From positions 1-64,000 of the forward strand of contig ARYC01017815.1 in the NCBI GenBank assembly GCA_000711775.1: 64,000 nucleotides of DNA, read 5' to 3'. The notes under the pieces were generated by a model. That model did not search any database. It was not told the DNA's origin and saw only the letters and a program-made list of their open reading frames with translations. Made by a program: the position numbers and the translations under genes. Positions 47,254 through 57,847 of the stretch are shown in pieces (position 1 is the stretch's first letter; each line of letters starts with the position of its first letter). Origin of the DNA: Oxytricha trifallax. Taxonomy: Eukaryota; Ciliophora; Spirotrichea; Sporadotrichida; Oxytrichidae.

Positions 47254-47773
47254 ATTATTGACAGGCATGTACAATTAATAAGACAATATTATGCTGAGGT
47301 TTTAAACCTTCTAGCATTAAATTTATCTTATAAATATTTAATATTTTATCATTCCATTTCAACATATCATGAAATTTTCTTTCCACTTAAGATCTGGATA
47401 ATTGATTTTCCTCCTGCTTAGAATAATCTTTGCAAAAGTCTTCAGTTTAGACTTTGAATTTTGATAATGGAAATTATATTTTATGAGTCTCCCTTTCTAT
47501 ATCTTTCTTTTCGGTTTGGCCCTTACTTTTCAGCATTGAGATTGCCTTACCTTTAATATCTAAAAATTATAGAAGTATCTCCTTATTTAAGTAAAAGGGC
47601 TTTTCTATTAATTTTTTTTGAAAATGTCATCTCTAAAAAAGCACTTTTTCCTTTACCACATCCTCAATTTCTTTCATGATTCTAATATAAGTGGCATACT
47701 TTATTATGACTTCAAAATAGTTTCGAAACATTGCGCCAATTACCCCAGAGAAATATTTTCTATCTGTCAACAT
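47177..47773 (-). CDS. Unknown 198-codon frame with one in-frame TGA
   Basis: From ATG 47773 to TGA 47177, interrupted once by TGA at 47627-47629 with no frame change. Protein-like throughout: MLTDRKYFSGVIGAMFRNYF, KYATYIRIMKEIEDVVKEKV before the TGA, then SMLKSKGQTEKKDIERETHK, DFCKDYSKQEENQLSRSQVE and LMLEGLKPQHNIVLLIVHAC. Charged and helical. No family recognised. The unchanged frame on both sides of the TGA argues for a point mutation or a readthrough codon rather than an indel. Confidence 0.55.
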
Positions 47774-48373
47774 CTGCTAGTCTGAATATTGATAAACAAA
47801 AGATTAGGAATAAAATACGAGAAATATAATACAGTTTACAAAAAAATTAATATTATAAAATAGTTTATCTATGATATGAAAGTCTTTATTTGTGAGTTGA
47901 TAAAATACAATTATATTTTTTCATTTAATAACTGTCATATATTTAGTTTTGGATAAATGTTTTATGATTGAGTTTTCCTAAATAATTCTAGTTTAGCGAA
48001 CAACCAAATTAAGAATCGTTTTAAAAATTACAGTCTATATATTATAAATGTGCAATATTACAGTAAATCTTTCTCATTCATACTTAAGAATATTTTGTTA
48101 GTGTAGTGATTTGATATTGTTATAGATTTTCTGGCCATAAGCTTGTATACATGAGGAAAAATCAACAAACACCTTATGTAAAAATACTGGTAATTTATAA
48201 TTATTTTTTCTTAAATTTAAGAAAAATAAGTGAATGATCAAAGAGACTATATGAAAATGATTATAGTTATACATTTTTAATGTTAGACAATATTATATAA
48301 TTTATGTTTTGATTTATCTTTTAATTAAATTTATATTATAAAAAAAATTATGATCGATAATAGTTCATGAATC
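47774..48373. other. AT-rich spacer
   Basis: Nothing supported. Confidence 0.45.
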
Positions 48374-48682
48374 TCATTATTTCTGGGTTATCTATTACTA
48401 GTGCAAAACCTTATCTACATATAACTCTTCATTATAAGGCACATTGAAGACCATCACATTCACAGCTTTGAGTAGTTCTTTTTCTCCTGCAAAAAATTCT
48501 CTAAGAAATCTAATAGTAAGATGAGCATCGGTATGAAAAAATAGCTCCAAAAATTACTAAAAATAAAAAAGACTAACTATTATATTTTAGGAAGGTTATC
48601 ATATCACTTTAAAATGTAAACTTTATTGACAGCTCATTGATGCAATAGTCTGTGATGGTAGGATTAGATTTATTAATTATAT
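48374..48682 (-). CDS. 3' part of a gene split by the nested foldback element
   Basis: Two minus-strand pieces. Next to the element border the frame reads NKSNPTITDYCINELSIKFT. After a frame change at a tttatttttag word that could be an intron 3' end it reads ELFFHTDAHLTIRFLREFFA and KAVNVMVFNVPYNEELYVDK to TGA 48374. The order HTDAH...FNVPY...E is reminiscent of a DDE-transposase C-terminal half, but the match is weak. The upstream part of this gene is proposed at 52402-52835. Confidence 0.45.
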
Positions 48683-50924
48683 CTTCTGACCGAGACACCC
48701 CCCTACCCCCATAAAAAAATATGACCCTCCCCCCTTATAATTAAATTTTTTCAATTTTTATAATAAATATATTCTAAGAATTTGAATCATGCTTTATATG
48801 ATCACATCGAACTTGGGTAACTTATATAAATATAAAACACCATAAATGTTTTCAAAAAGAATTCTTGCCCTACAAGCAGCTACTATCAATTATTTTATTT
48901 GATAAGTTTCACTACTTTTTTCAACTTTTTTTGATTTTTTTTAATACGTTCGTCCACTTTTTATTTAGACATGCTCCCATAGGAATCATTTCAAATGCAT
49001 TTTATTCTTTAGCCTCATTTTTTTTCATAAAATTATTTTTATTAATTAACTTACACAATTTTAATTTTACTTATTTTTATCTCTCAATCGTTTTCCTTCG
49101 ACATATTTCTAAAAAGTATTTTATCAATTTTTTACTTTAGCAAATAATTTTTATTTATTATAATTTTATAAATAAATAAAACAATTTAAATCCTTCAGTC
49201 AACTAATTGAATAAAATAGTTTATAAAGAATCAATCAATTAATTATAAAATCAAATAATCTTTATTTTATTGTTTAATAAATTGTGTTTCAGCATATCAT
49301 TAACCTACAATAAATCAGATTCATGTATATAATCAATATTAAAACACTTTTTTAAATTGTAGGAAAAACCTTTTTATTTTTAGTCCTCACTTATTTGTAG
49401 TTTTTTATCTTAAATTATTTTAATAGACTCAATTAATTCTCTTTTTGATAAATTATTCACTCTTTATCTTTCTAGTATTATAGTAGGTTTTAAAAAGAAT
49501 TACGCTAGGGGTGCTTCAAACTTCTTAATGAGGTTAGCTTTATCCACATATCTTTATATGAGGGTTTCATCTTTGTTTTTGTATTTATCTACGTGGACAT
49601 ATCTTGTTTCGTAGATGACCTTAAAATCTTACCTGGAAAGACAAAGTGGGATTATTTGTCTGTTTCATTTATACTTTGAAAATCCTTAATTTATTATGAT
49701 ATTTTCTATATAATCTCTAAGCTATTAAGCTTTTATGATATTTTTTGAGAAATTAATTAGTTGATAAATTATCGATGAATTTCAAATAAGAATTCAAAAT
49801 AAGGGTATTAAAATGAGCTTTAAATTAATGATATCTACAATATAAAAAATTAAATAAGGAACAAACATTTTTAAAAGAAAAAACATAAGCTTAGGTTATG
49901 AAAGCGTGAAACTTTATACATTTTTGTGAGTTCGAATCTATCTATATATGGTTACTTATATGATATAATATCTAGTCGATTAATTATTTCAAAAATAGTA
50001 TTAAAATTTTAATAAAAGATTAACTTTCTTCTTTTTTTATTTAACATGACTTATATATAGTCAATAATAACAATATATTTATATAAAAAGATTTTTAATG
50101 ATGGATTTACTATTTTAACATAAACTTATTTCATAGATTTAATTTGTATATTTTTTATTCATATCATTTATTTGTTTTTTTATAAAATTATAATAAATCA
50201 AAATTTTTTGCTAAAGTAAAAAATGATCAACTACTTTTTAGAAATATGTCGAAGGAAAACGATTGAAAGATAAAAATAAGTGGATGCCCCCCATATATCT
50301 GGAATTTTTTAAAATTCCAGATATGTGAAAAAATTTATTAATAAAAATAATTTCCAAATTTTTTATATTACTTATTTTTGAATATTTTAGATAAAATATG
50401 TTATAAAATAAAAATTGTTCTTTTATTATATTAAAAACAAACTTACCAAAATATTATTTTAAATATATATTTTCTAATATATTTTAAAACATCTGGCTTC
50501 AAAATGAAAGCATTATTCATTTATAATAATTTTAGTCTGATCAGAAAAGCATAATTACATAAATGAATTTTTCTAGTATTTACTTGAATATTATATTACA
50601 GAACATATAATTTTGATTCAATTTCTTTCGAATTATTTTTAATTGTTCTAAATATATAAATTTATAACTGTAGTAGATTTATGAGTAGAAAGTCACTTTA
50701 GGGTAATGTAAAATTATTAGTTAGGAACTTAATTAAATTAATTAGTATGAGAAATGGAGTTTCTTACGAAAAAATATTAGACATCATCGAGAATGTCAAG
50801 GCTAAAATTCAAGACAAGGAAAGATTTTAATTTCCATGATCTTAATAGTGATTTCTGATTGTAGGACTTAATTATGTCGAAATTAGCTGGTACTTGAAAT
50901 ATTATTCCCATACAAATTCGGATG

Positions 50925-51200
50925 CTGGGGAGAAAGACAGCACAGTGTTACATCAAAGGTTTTTCATCAGATGACTGGATGAAACGAACACGGCTGTTAC
51001 CACTTGAGCCACAAGTCTTAGGAGGCCACCTCCAAGGACTTTCTAAACTAGACTCAGTCAAATTTATAAATTTATTGAAATAAAATTATAATCGATCATG
51101 ACCAAGTTGGTAGACGGGTGGCAGCCTGCCCAGCACAGGATAACACCTAGTTCGTTCCCCAGATCCGCCGACTGATTCAACAGGCGTTTGATCTTCAATA
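50925..51200. other. GC-rich patch with tRNA-promoter-like words (possible SINE-like core)
   Basis: On the plus strand 51101-51160 reads ccaagttggtagacgggtgg and later tagttcgttcccc, resembling internal pol III A and B boxes about 40 bases apart. On the minus strand 51012-50977 has gtggctcaagtggtaacag followed closely by gtgttcgtttc. Neither folds obviously into a tRNA. A short retroposon derived from tRNA is possible; evidence is weak. Confidence 0.25.
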
Positions 51201-51493
51201 GGCTTCATAAAAACAAAATAATTAAGGTATCAATACTGGTTGGAGTTCACATATGCTACCTGGTATCATGATCAGGTTCTTTAATTGAGTCTCCTATATA
51301 TAACTCAATTGATTAAACAACTAACTAAACTTACCTACATAGAAATAATGTTAAAGATGCGATGTTGATATTTGAAATGGAAGATGATTTAGTTTAAAGA
51401 TGTTGTTTAATAATTAAAACATGTAAATAAATAACCTTAATTTGAATTATCCATTAAAATTGACCTTTAGTTTATAATTAATTACTAAAAATA

Positions 51494-51779
51494 ATAGTTA
51501 AAACCCCAGGATTTTTTTTAAGAATTAAAACAGGGGAGGGGGGGGGTATTTATAAATAATCAAGAATTTAATTATTATTGGCGTAATATTTTGATGATTA
51601 GTCCAATTATTGAAACTATTGACTCGAATAATTTTCCATAAAATTTAATCTAATCAGGGTGTGTATATTTATTTTTACCCTAATTTTAATTGAAATTGGT
51701 CAATAATAATTAAATTTTTGATTATTTATAAATACCCCCCTATCTTAATTCTTAAAAAAAAATCATGGGATTTTACTAT
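51494..51779. mobile_element. Third nested inverted-repeat element (about 286 bp)
   Basis: Imperfect inverted arms of about 90 bp: ttaagaattaaaacagggga with a G run and gtatttataaataatcaa at the left, their complements at the right. It lies inside the inner element 50282-52029. Target duplication unclear. No frame. Confidence 0.7.
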
Positions 51780-52401
51780 AGATTGGAATGTTGAATAAAA
51801 GTGAATAATGAAGTGGAGATGAAATCGTTTGATAGTAGTTTACTTACAAATAAATATTATTATTGATGGAAAATTTTTTGAGGTATCAGAATTTTATAAT
51901 TAAATGTATTGCTAATAAAATAAAATTTCCTTAAAAAGATTTTAGATAAAATAATAATAATATTTTTTTAAAAAAATATTATTATTATTTCAGATCTGTG
52001 AAAACATTCCAGATATATGGGGGGCATCCAAATAAGTAAAATTAAATTTGTGTAGGTTAATTAAAAAAAACAGTTTTAAGAAAAATTAATGAGGCTAAAG
52101 AATAAATGCATTTGAAATGATTCCTATGGGAGCACGTCTAAATAAATAGTGGAGGTACGCAGTAAAACAAATCAAAAAAAGTTGAAAAAAGTAGTGAAAC
52201 TTATCAAATAAAATAATTAATAGCAATATCTGCTTGTAGGGCAAGAATTTTTTTTGAAAACATTTATGTTGTTTTATATTTATAAAAGCTACCCAAGTTC
52301 GATGTGATCAGATAAAGCATGATTCAAGTTCTTAGAATATATTTATTATAAAAATTGAAAAATTTTATTATAAGGGGGGAGGGGGGTGTCTCGGTCAGAA
52401 C

Positions 52402-52506
52402 AATTATATTATGTAAATAATTTAATTTATAATAGAAATTCTTAAATTTTATTGATATATTTACTAATGATGTTAGTAGATCCACGAGTTTCTTATAGAA
52501 TTTCAT
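52402..52506 (-). CDS. Coding piece upstream of the nested foldback
   Basis: ATG 52506 begins MKFYKKLVDLLTSLVNISIK and runs exactly 35 codons to the 8-bp duplication. Removing the element with one AATTATAT copy continues the frame in phase into NKSNPTITDYCINELSIKFT at 48674. The N-terminus may instead belong to an exon whose upstream part is at 52635-52835. Confidence 0.4.
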
Positions 52507-52634
52507 TATTAATTAATTATTTTAACATTAGTCAGTATATTTATCTTTCTTTCTTTCGGCAATAATAGCTAATGTGTTAAAACAGACACTTATTAAAATT
52601 AAATTAAATTCATCTAAATTAGAATTATATATAA

Positions 52635-52835
52635 TCATAAAATTATTAATTAACTTAAAATAATGTTGGTTAAATTAGTATAAATATAAATTTATTTAGA
52701 AAACTTACTTTTTCCATATAATTTGGTGCCTTCGCCATAACCGCAAAATGATTTTAAATCCATTTTTACAGCATTCAGTTTTGGAACAACTTTTTGCATT
52801 GAGCCGCTATCAAATTAAATAAATTATAAGCACAT
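52635..52835 (-). CDS. 66-codon frame with a Gly-rich, non-AT-biased core
   Basis: ATG 52835 to TGA 52635. The core SGSMQKVVPKLNAVKMDLKS and FCGYGEGTKLYGK has Gly, Val, Cys and Met unlike random AT-rich sequence. Directly after LYGK the DNA reads gtaagtttt, a good intron 5' site, so the remaining codons are probably intronic. Likely an exon or segment of the minus-strand gene continued at 52402-52506 and 48374-48674. No family recognised. Confidence 0.5.
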
Positions 52836-53219
52836 TTTTAATTTACTATAACTGATAGTATTGATTTTTATTAAATCTAATGCTAATCCCATTTTCATGA
52901 CTCCCATTCTAATTATATTAAATTAATAATTTTATTATTCATGCCATATAACAAAATAAATGGCTGAGTTATTATTCAACGAAAATAAACTATCAAGAAT
53001 TAAAAATATTTCAACTTTTTCTATATATTTATTTAACCTATTCATGTATGTTTAAAAAAATTAAATGAGTTATTATTATTTTCATTTGACCATTAATAGG
53101 ATTATTATAAATTAGTTAAATAAAATAAATTAAAATCAATCACTATCTAAGAGTGAGTGATGATACTCTAACATTGAATATAATAAATCATATTATTAAT
53201 TATATAATAAATTATAGAA
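52836..53219. other. AT-rich spacer
   Basis: Nothing supported. Confidence 0.45.
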
Positions 53220-53409
53220 AGAATTCTAATGGCAAAGTCAATGGAGCCATCTCAATTTGAAAGGCAACTTGATTAAAAAGATTTGCTAAAAAAAACTCTG
53301 GCTATAAATAATTTGAGGTGAACTGAATATTTTTAGTTACTTTTGATATGCATTAAAGTATTTAATGACTTTTAAGGGCAATAGCAATCATACAGATAAA
53401 TTATAATAA

Positions 53410-54370
53410 TGAGCAAGCGAAATATATTATATCTAATAGATGCCACTAATGAAACCATTTGCACTTTTTTCATAAAAACTTGATTAGAGAACTTCAATCT
53501 GACCACAATTTCAGTATTGCATAATCAAAAAATTACGATTACTTTAAAAATCACCCAGAAGGACTTGCTGATACTGGAGATATATTTTTAAAAGTAACAA
53601 TGATCGTCATAATCATGAGATGGAATATCATTTATGAAATAAAACAAGAAGTAAAATGATTAAAACTAATTTTAAAAATGGGAATACTTACTGTAACTGC
53701 TGAAGTACTTGTAAAATAACAAAAAAAGAATAAAAAATGACTCCAGCTTAAGTAAAGAGTAAAATTAACTAACATACAACTTATTTACTTAACCAAAAAT
53801 TTTCGAAAGGGATGTGAGATATTTGGTAATGATTATAATACACATGATGTCAAAAAAGAGACAAAAATTATACGAAGTTTATTGATTGACCGACAATTGA
53901 GATTAAAACAAGACTAACCATACAACACTTTATCAGAAAAGGAAATAATTGAGATGCTTGCCATTACATTTAGTGCAAGAACAAGGAATATTAAAACTAT
54001 TTATAGCTAAACTCGAAGAGAGATGTTGCCATGAAACTACTTGAAAAAGATGAAAACAGAGAAGTTGACAAGAGAGAATGGGTGAAACTAACAACTAATA
54101 GGGGTCTTATATTTAGGATAGGGAAAATATACTGCTACGAAACTTTTATTATCTCAGTAGAAAAAGTTGTGCCTCAAATTTTAAAGTACACGCAGCTACA
54201 TTTTTCATATTTGATGCAGTAGACAAGCATTCTGCAAAGCCTATTAAAATATATTATTTTATTCAAACGATTGCACCTGATAGGCTAACTAAAAAAATTT
54301 TGTAAGGTGAAAAATATTAAAAGTGGATGGACTACATTTAGTAATAACCTAAAGTGATTGCTTAATGAAT
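53410..54370 (+). pseudogene. Decayed gene, perhaps a Mutator-like transposase
   Basis: Pieces in changing frames on the plus strand. Around 53460-53600 the text reads FFHKNLIRELQSDHNFSIAQ and NHPEGLADTGDIFLK, and a neighbouring frame gives NDRHNHEME, reminiscent of the His end of an FLYWCH/WRKY-type finger. 53900-54220 reads LEKDENREVDKREWVKLTTN. At 54205-54300 IFDAVDKHSAKPIKIYYFIQ resembles the first-Asp block of MULE transposases. Many breaks; family call tentative. Confidence 0.3.
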
Positions 54371-56484
54371 ACTTTATAATTATTTATTGGTTTTTTTTTA
54401 AGAATGATTTATATATTTAATTAATTTAGATTAAATTAATTACAGAGATGAATCAAAATTTTTATATTAGAAGAGCTTCTTTTCATATTCTCAAAATTGA
54501 TTTAAGAAGAAGAATTTGACTGACCTTGAATATTATTTTTTAAAAGTTTCTTACCAAATTTTATCAAATAAAATTTTCATAAATGCTCAATTTGGAAAAC
54601 CCGATTTTGTGATATATTTTAATCTATTTATTTTTATTTAATTAAATAATAAAACATTGGTATTTCCCTCTCTCATTGATACATTCTTTCATTTTTTTTG
54701 AATGTAGATTTATTCACTACATTTAACATTTCAAATTTTAAAGGGGAAATTTCCTTTGAAGTCTTATGATAAAAAAATCATTTTAGAGAAGTTTACTCAC
54801 AAGTTATTTTTTTATTTTTTTTATAGCTTTATTTTCGTTATTTTTGTTTTCTAACAACAGACACAACTTTTAGAGATTTAATCTGCATTATATTTTTTCA
54901 GATTTTTACTCTATGTCTTCTCAAATTTTTATTTTTTAACATTAATTTTCCACTTCAAGTACATTTTGATTTATGTTAAATAAATAATTTTATTAGATTC
55001 CTATTTTATTCAAATCATTTTAATCATTGTTATAATATTAAACAACAAATTGACGTTAATTTTAAAGACAAAGAATATTTAATATATTCCCTAAACATAT
55101 GTTTAATTTTTGATTATAAATTTATATAGAATTCTATGTAAAATTCATAAAATTATAAAATAAAATATTCACTTATCTGTAAACTTCCCCCCCAACATAA
55201 TTTAGGGAAAATAACTTTTTATTTAAGAATGAAGTATATAATAATTTAACTTATATAAATTCATAAATTAAAATGGGGAAAAGAATATTAATAACAATTA
55301 TTAGTAGAAAATTAATGGATGTCAATTGACAATAAGAAAATTATTTTAATCTATATCTGCATTATTTATCATTAATTAATACTGAAATAAAATTTTATAC
55401 ACATAAAATAAGATTATTTTAATATATTAAATGATTTCAATTTAATATATAAATTTAATTTATTGATTAATTTTTATATGAAAAAAAATAATTAAGTTTA
55501 ATCTTTCATAATTAATTTACTATTTTCCACTCTACTTATTAGTTTCTAAAACATTGATTTTTAACTTTTTTATTTAAATTTTGAAGGGAAATTAATTGGG
55601 CATATTTGTAGAGGTTTTAATCCTACAACTAGTTCTTCAAAATTAAATAAAAGCGCATGCATCCATCACACAACTTGAAAAAATTTATTTGTATCATTTT
55701 TTGCAAGGATTGGTAGATAATCAACAAAAGCCTTTTCAAAAAGTATTGATGACAAATAAAATTCCCAAAATAAATATAATTGCAAAGAAATAACCTAAAT
55801 TATTGATGAAAACTAATTATATTTAAAGATTAAGATGGTTGTTTAAATTAAATTGAAATTTTATATTAATATTTTGAAAAATTTTATTAATAAATTATCT
55901 AAAATAATTAGCAATTAATGGTCGATCTCAATCATTATTATGAGTTTTTTATAGATAAATTGTTTTCAAGCTACAATATTAATGGCTTTTATATTTATCA
56001 AAATATATTACATCCTTAAAATAATTAAGTAATATCTACCATTCAAGGAACAAGCAATGCCAACAAATCTCCCCTGAAATCTAAATATCACAAGAGCTAT
56101 TGTCAAGGTCTCCTTTAAAATTATGCTCAACAAGTTTGCTTAATAGGAAGTATCAAACACCTTTTGAAATATAGAACAATCTGGCTGGAGGCACATGTAT
56201 ACTATGTATTTATTGAAACACCATTACCAACATTGATATAGTCAGGCTTCCTTAAACTAACCTTTACATTTTGAAGATTTTAATATACAGTGACTTTCCT
56301 TGACAATACCTATACTCATCGGAAATCATTAGGGAAGAGTTAATACTAGTGAATCTTTATTTTTCCTTGCGACATTGTGATTTTTTGGAGTAGCATTTTG
56401 ATGTAACTTATTTTGTTTATATGGTACTAGTGTAAATCAAATGGCTGAAAGAGTATTATATATTTATATATAAATTTTTGTAAA
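54371..56484. other. AT-rich spacer with one coding-like island
   Basis: Mostly AT-rich, with C/G runs at 54740 (aaggggaaatttcc) and 55185 (aaacttccccccc) that may be worn tips of a C-tract element. 56040-56380 has higher GC and protein-like frames on both strands (minus: RKPDYINVGNGVSINTQYTC), but strand and borders could not be decided. Confidence 0.4.
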
Positions 56485-56826
56485 TCTGTTGGGAAACCAT
56501 AACTTATCTTTACAGAAACTATCATTAGAGGCTGTCATTTGGAGCAATCAAATAATTGTGAAGTTCAAAGACGTCAGAACTTATGTGAAAGCTTTTGGAT
56601 GATATGCTAGAAAATCATAAATCAAGAATGGAGTGACTCATAAATTTAAAGTATGTCTATAAAAAAGAATTTATTACCAAAGTAATCTTATCTCAGTCAT
56701 AGAAATTATTGGAAAAATTATAAGCTAATTAGAAAAATTCCTAGTCAGAATATAAAGAAGAATCGATTAGCTAAAAAGAAAGACAGATTGCTCTCTAGAA
56801 ATATACAAAGGAGCCTATATTAATGA
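56485..56826 (+). CDS. Unknown 113-codon open frame
   Basis: Plus frame to TGA 56824, starting SVGKPQLIFTETIIRGCHLE, then NNCEVQRRQNLCESFWMICQ, ending in basic KKNRLAKKKDRLLSRNIQRS. Three Cys and one His in the first third could bind a metal; the tail is strongly basic. No ATG at the left edge. No family recognised. Followed in another frame by 56843-57364. Confidence 0.5.
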
Positions 56827-56842
56827 CTAAAGGTTTGCTTGA

Positions 56843-57364
56843 AAATTAAGATGCGTTCATTATCTCTGTCTCTAAAATTACCCTTTTTTCTCGTAATCTC
56901 ATTCACCTTCAATTTTGAAAAGGTTTCCTTTGGTCAGACCTTAACAAATATTTTCTATCTTACAATTTGTGCAAAATTAAAATTAATCCAATTTTTTAAT
57001 TAAAAGCAAAGTCATTATCTAATCAAGTTGTCTGAAATAAAAAATATTACCAACTTATCTGCAAATAAAGAGTATTATAATTGAGAGGAAAGTACCATAA
57101 ATGCCACATCTGAAAAAATAGAACTATAGATTCTTAAACTTCCTTAAATAATTTCAGCTTCTAGCCCTAGTTATATTTTCTTTCTCAAAAATCGATATGG
57201 ATAAAATTGATGATTTATTAAAGTCGTTAATATAGATAATGTCACAAACCTGTATTTCTTCAGAATTGTTAGTTATTGTCTTACTATCTGTTTTGAATGT
57301 TGAATGGATAGTTTTAAGAGAGTGTACAGATAAACTTTATTAAAGGGAAAATAGCATACCATGA
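56843..57364 (+). CDS. Unknown 173-codon open frame
   Basis: Open from after TGA 56840 to TGA 57362. The C-terminal 90 residues are the best part: FSKIDMDKIDDLLKSLIQIM, then CISSELLVIVLLSVLNVEWI and LRECTDKLYQRENSIP. It is two bases out of phase with the frame at 56485-56826, from which it may be separated by an eliminated segment. Alpha-helical. No family recognised. Ends 178 bases before the convergent stop at 57543. Confidence 0.5.
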
Positions 57365-57445
57365 AGTCATTAGTCACATTTTACTGATTTAATATTCATA
57401 AAAAATATGAAATCGTATTTGTTTGGTTCCAAGGTAACCAATAAA

Positions 57446-57457
57446 CCCCAAAACCCC
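57446..57457. repeat. Internal C4A4C4 telomere-like motif
   Basis: ccccaaaacccc preceded by aataaa, 310 bases left of TBE C. Could be a solo TBE tip (TBE ends carry C4A4 repeats) or chance. It is not followed by the subterminal TBE sequence. Confidence 0.5.
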
Positions 57458-57542
57458 ATAGAGTAAAATGATTAAGCAGGTTTAAAATGTTTTGAGTAAA
57501 TTAAAGTAAGGAAGTATATAGATTAAGTTATAAAATTAATAA

Positions 57543-57767
57543 TCAGATATAATTATTTTCTTATACCAATGAAAATTTCTTTGTTAAATTGTCAACAAAA
57601 AAATGGTTTCCAGAGATTTCTACAAACTTGACAGATTCATTCTAAGAATTGTATCTTTATATAGTTTAAACTACTTATTAATCAGGCATAAAATTTAAAT
57701 TCTTTATACTTTGTTATTATTCGTTTTGTCTTAGTCTTTGCTATTCAACATTTTAGTTCTTCTAATT
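57543..57767 (-). CDS. C-terminal part of the coiled-coil gene split by TBE C
   Basis: Minus frame QKNQNVEQQRLRQNEQQQSI, then DQQVVQTIQRYNSQNESVKF and VEISGNHFFVDNLTKKFSLV to TGA 57543. It joins through one ATT to 61814-61857. The Gln/Asn-rich heptad character continues that of the upstream part, supporting one protein. Convergent with the plus-strand frame at 56843-57364. Confidence 0.65.
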
Positions 57768-57847
57768 CAAAACCCCAAATCCCCTGAATGAGGTTTATAA
57801 GTGCTTTGATTTGTAGGGAATTTGTTAGGGGTTGGGTTTATTAATTA

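Larger units (their letters stand above)
50282..52029. mobile_element. Inner element inserted in the right arm of the foldback (1748 bp)
   Basis: Ends ggatgccccccatatatctgg and its complement; exact 8-bp repeats AAATAAGT (50274-50281, 52030-52037). The undisturbed target, read from the left arm of the outer element, contains AAATAAGT once, which proves insertion after the outer arms formed. The left tip is followed by a short hairpin (ccagatat...atatctgg type, 50297-50327). The interior holds a GC-richer patch (50925-51200) and a third, smaller inverted element. Confidence 0.9.
48683..52401. mobile_element. Foldback element with 8-bp target duplication, host to a second element (3719 bp)
   Basis: Tips cttctgaccgagacacccccc (left) and the complement of ggggggtgtctcggtcagaac (right) start long inverted arms: left 48683 to about 49120, right from 52401 back to about 52038 and continuing at 50280-50215 after the inner insertion. 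Exact 8-bp repeats AATTATAT flank it (48675-48682, 52402-52409). The core 49140-50210 is AT-rich without a convincing gene. A plus frame at 48865-49140 is an arm artefact whose mirror exists in the other arm. Confidence 0.9.

Noticed and set aside
48374..48560. A DDE-transposase C-terminus (HTDAH ... FNVPY ... E)
   Set aside because: Only a loose resemblance to the TBE motif order; spacing is near 34 but flanking residues do not match, so it is kept as an unknown coding piece.
48865..49140. 91-codon Phe-rich plus frame
   Set aside because: It lies in the left arm of the foldback, is T-rich, and its mirror in the other arm does not keep it.
51090..51170. A tRNA gene
   Set aside because: The box-like words are present but no cloverleaf stems or anticodon loop could be drawn.
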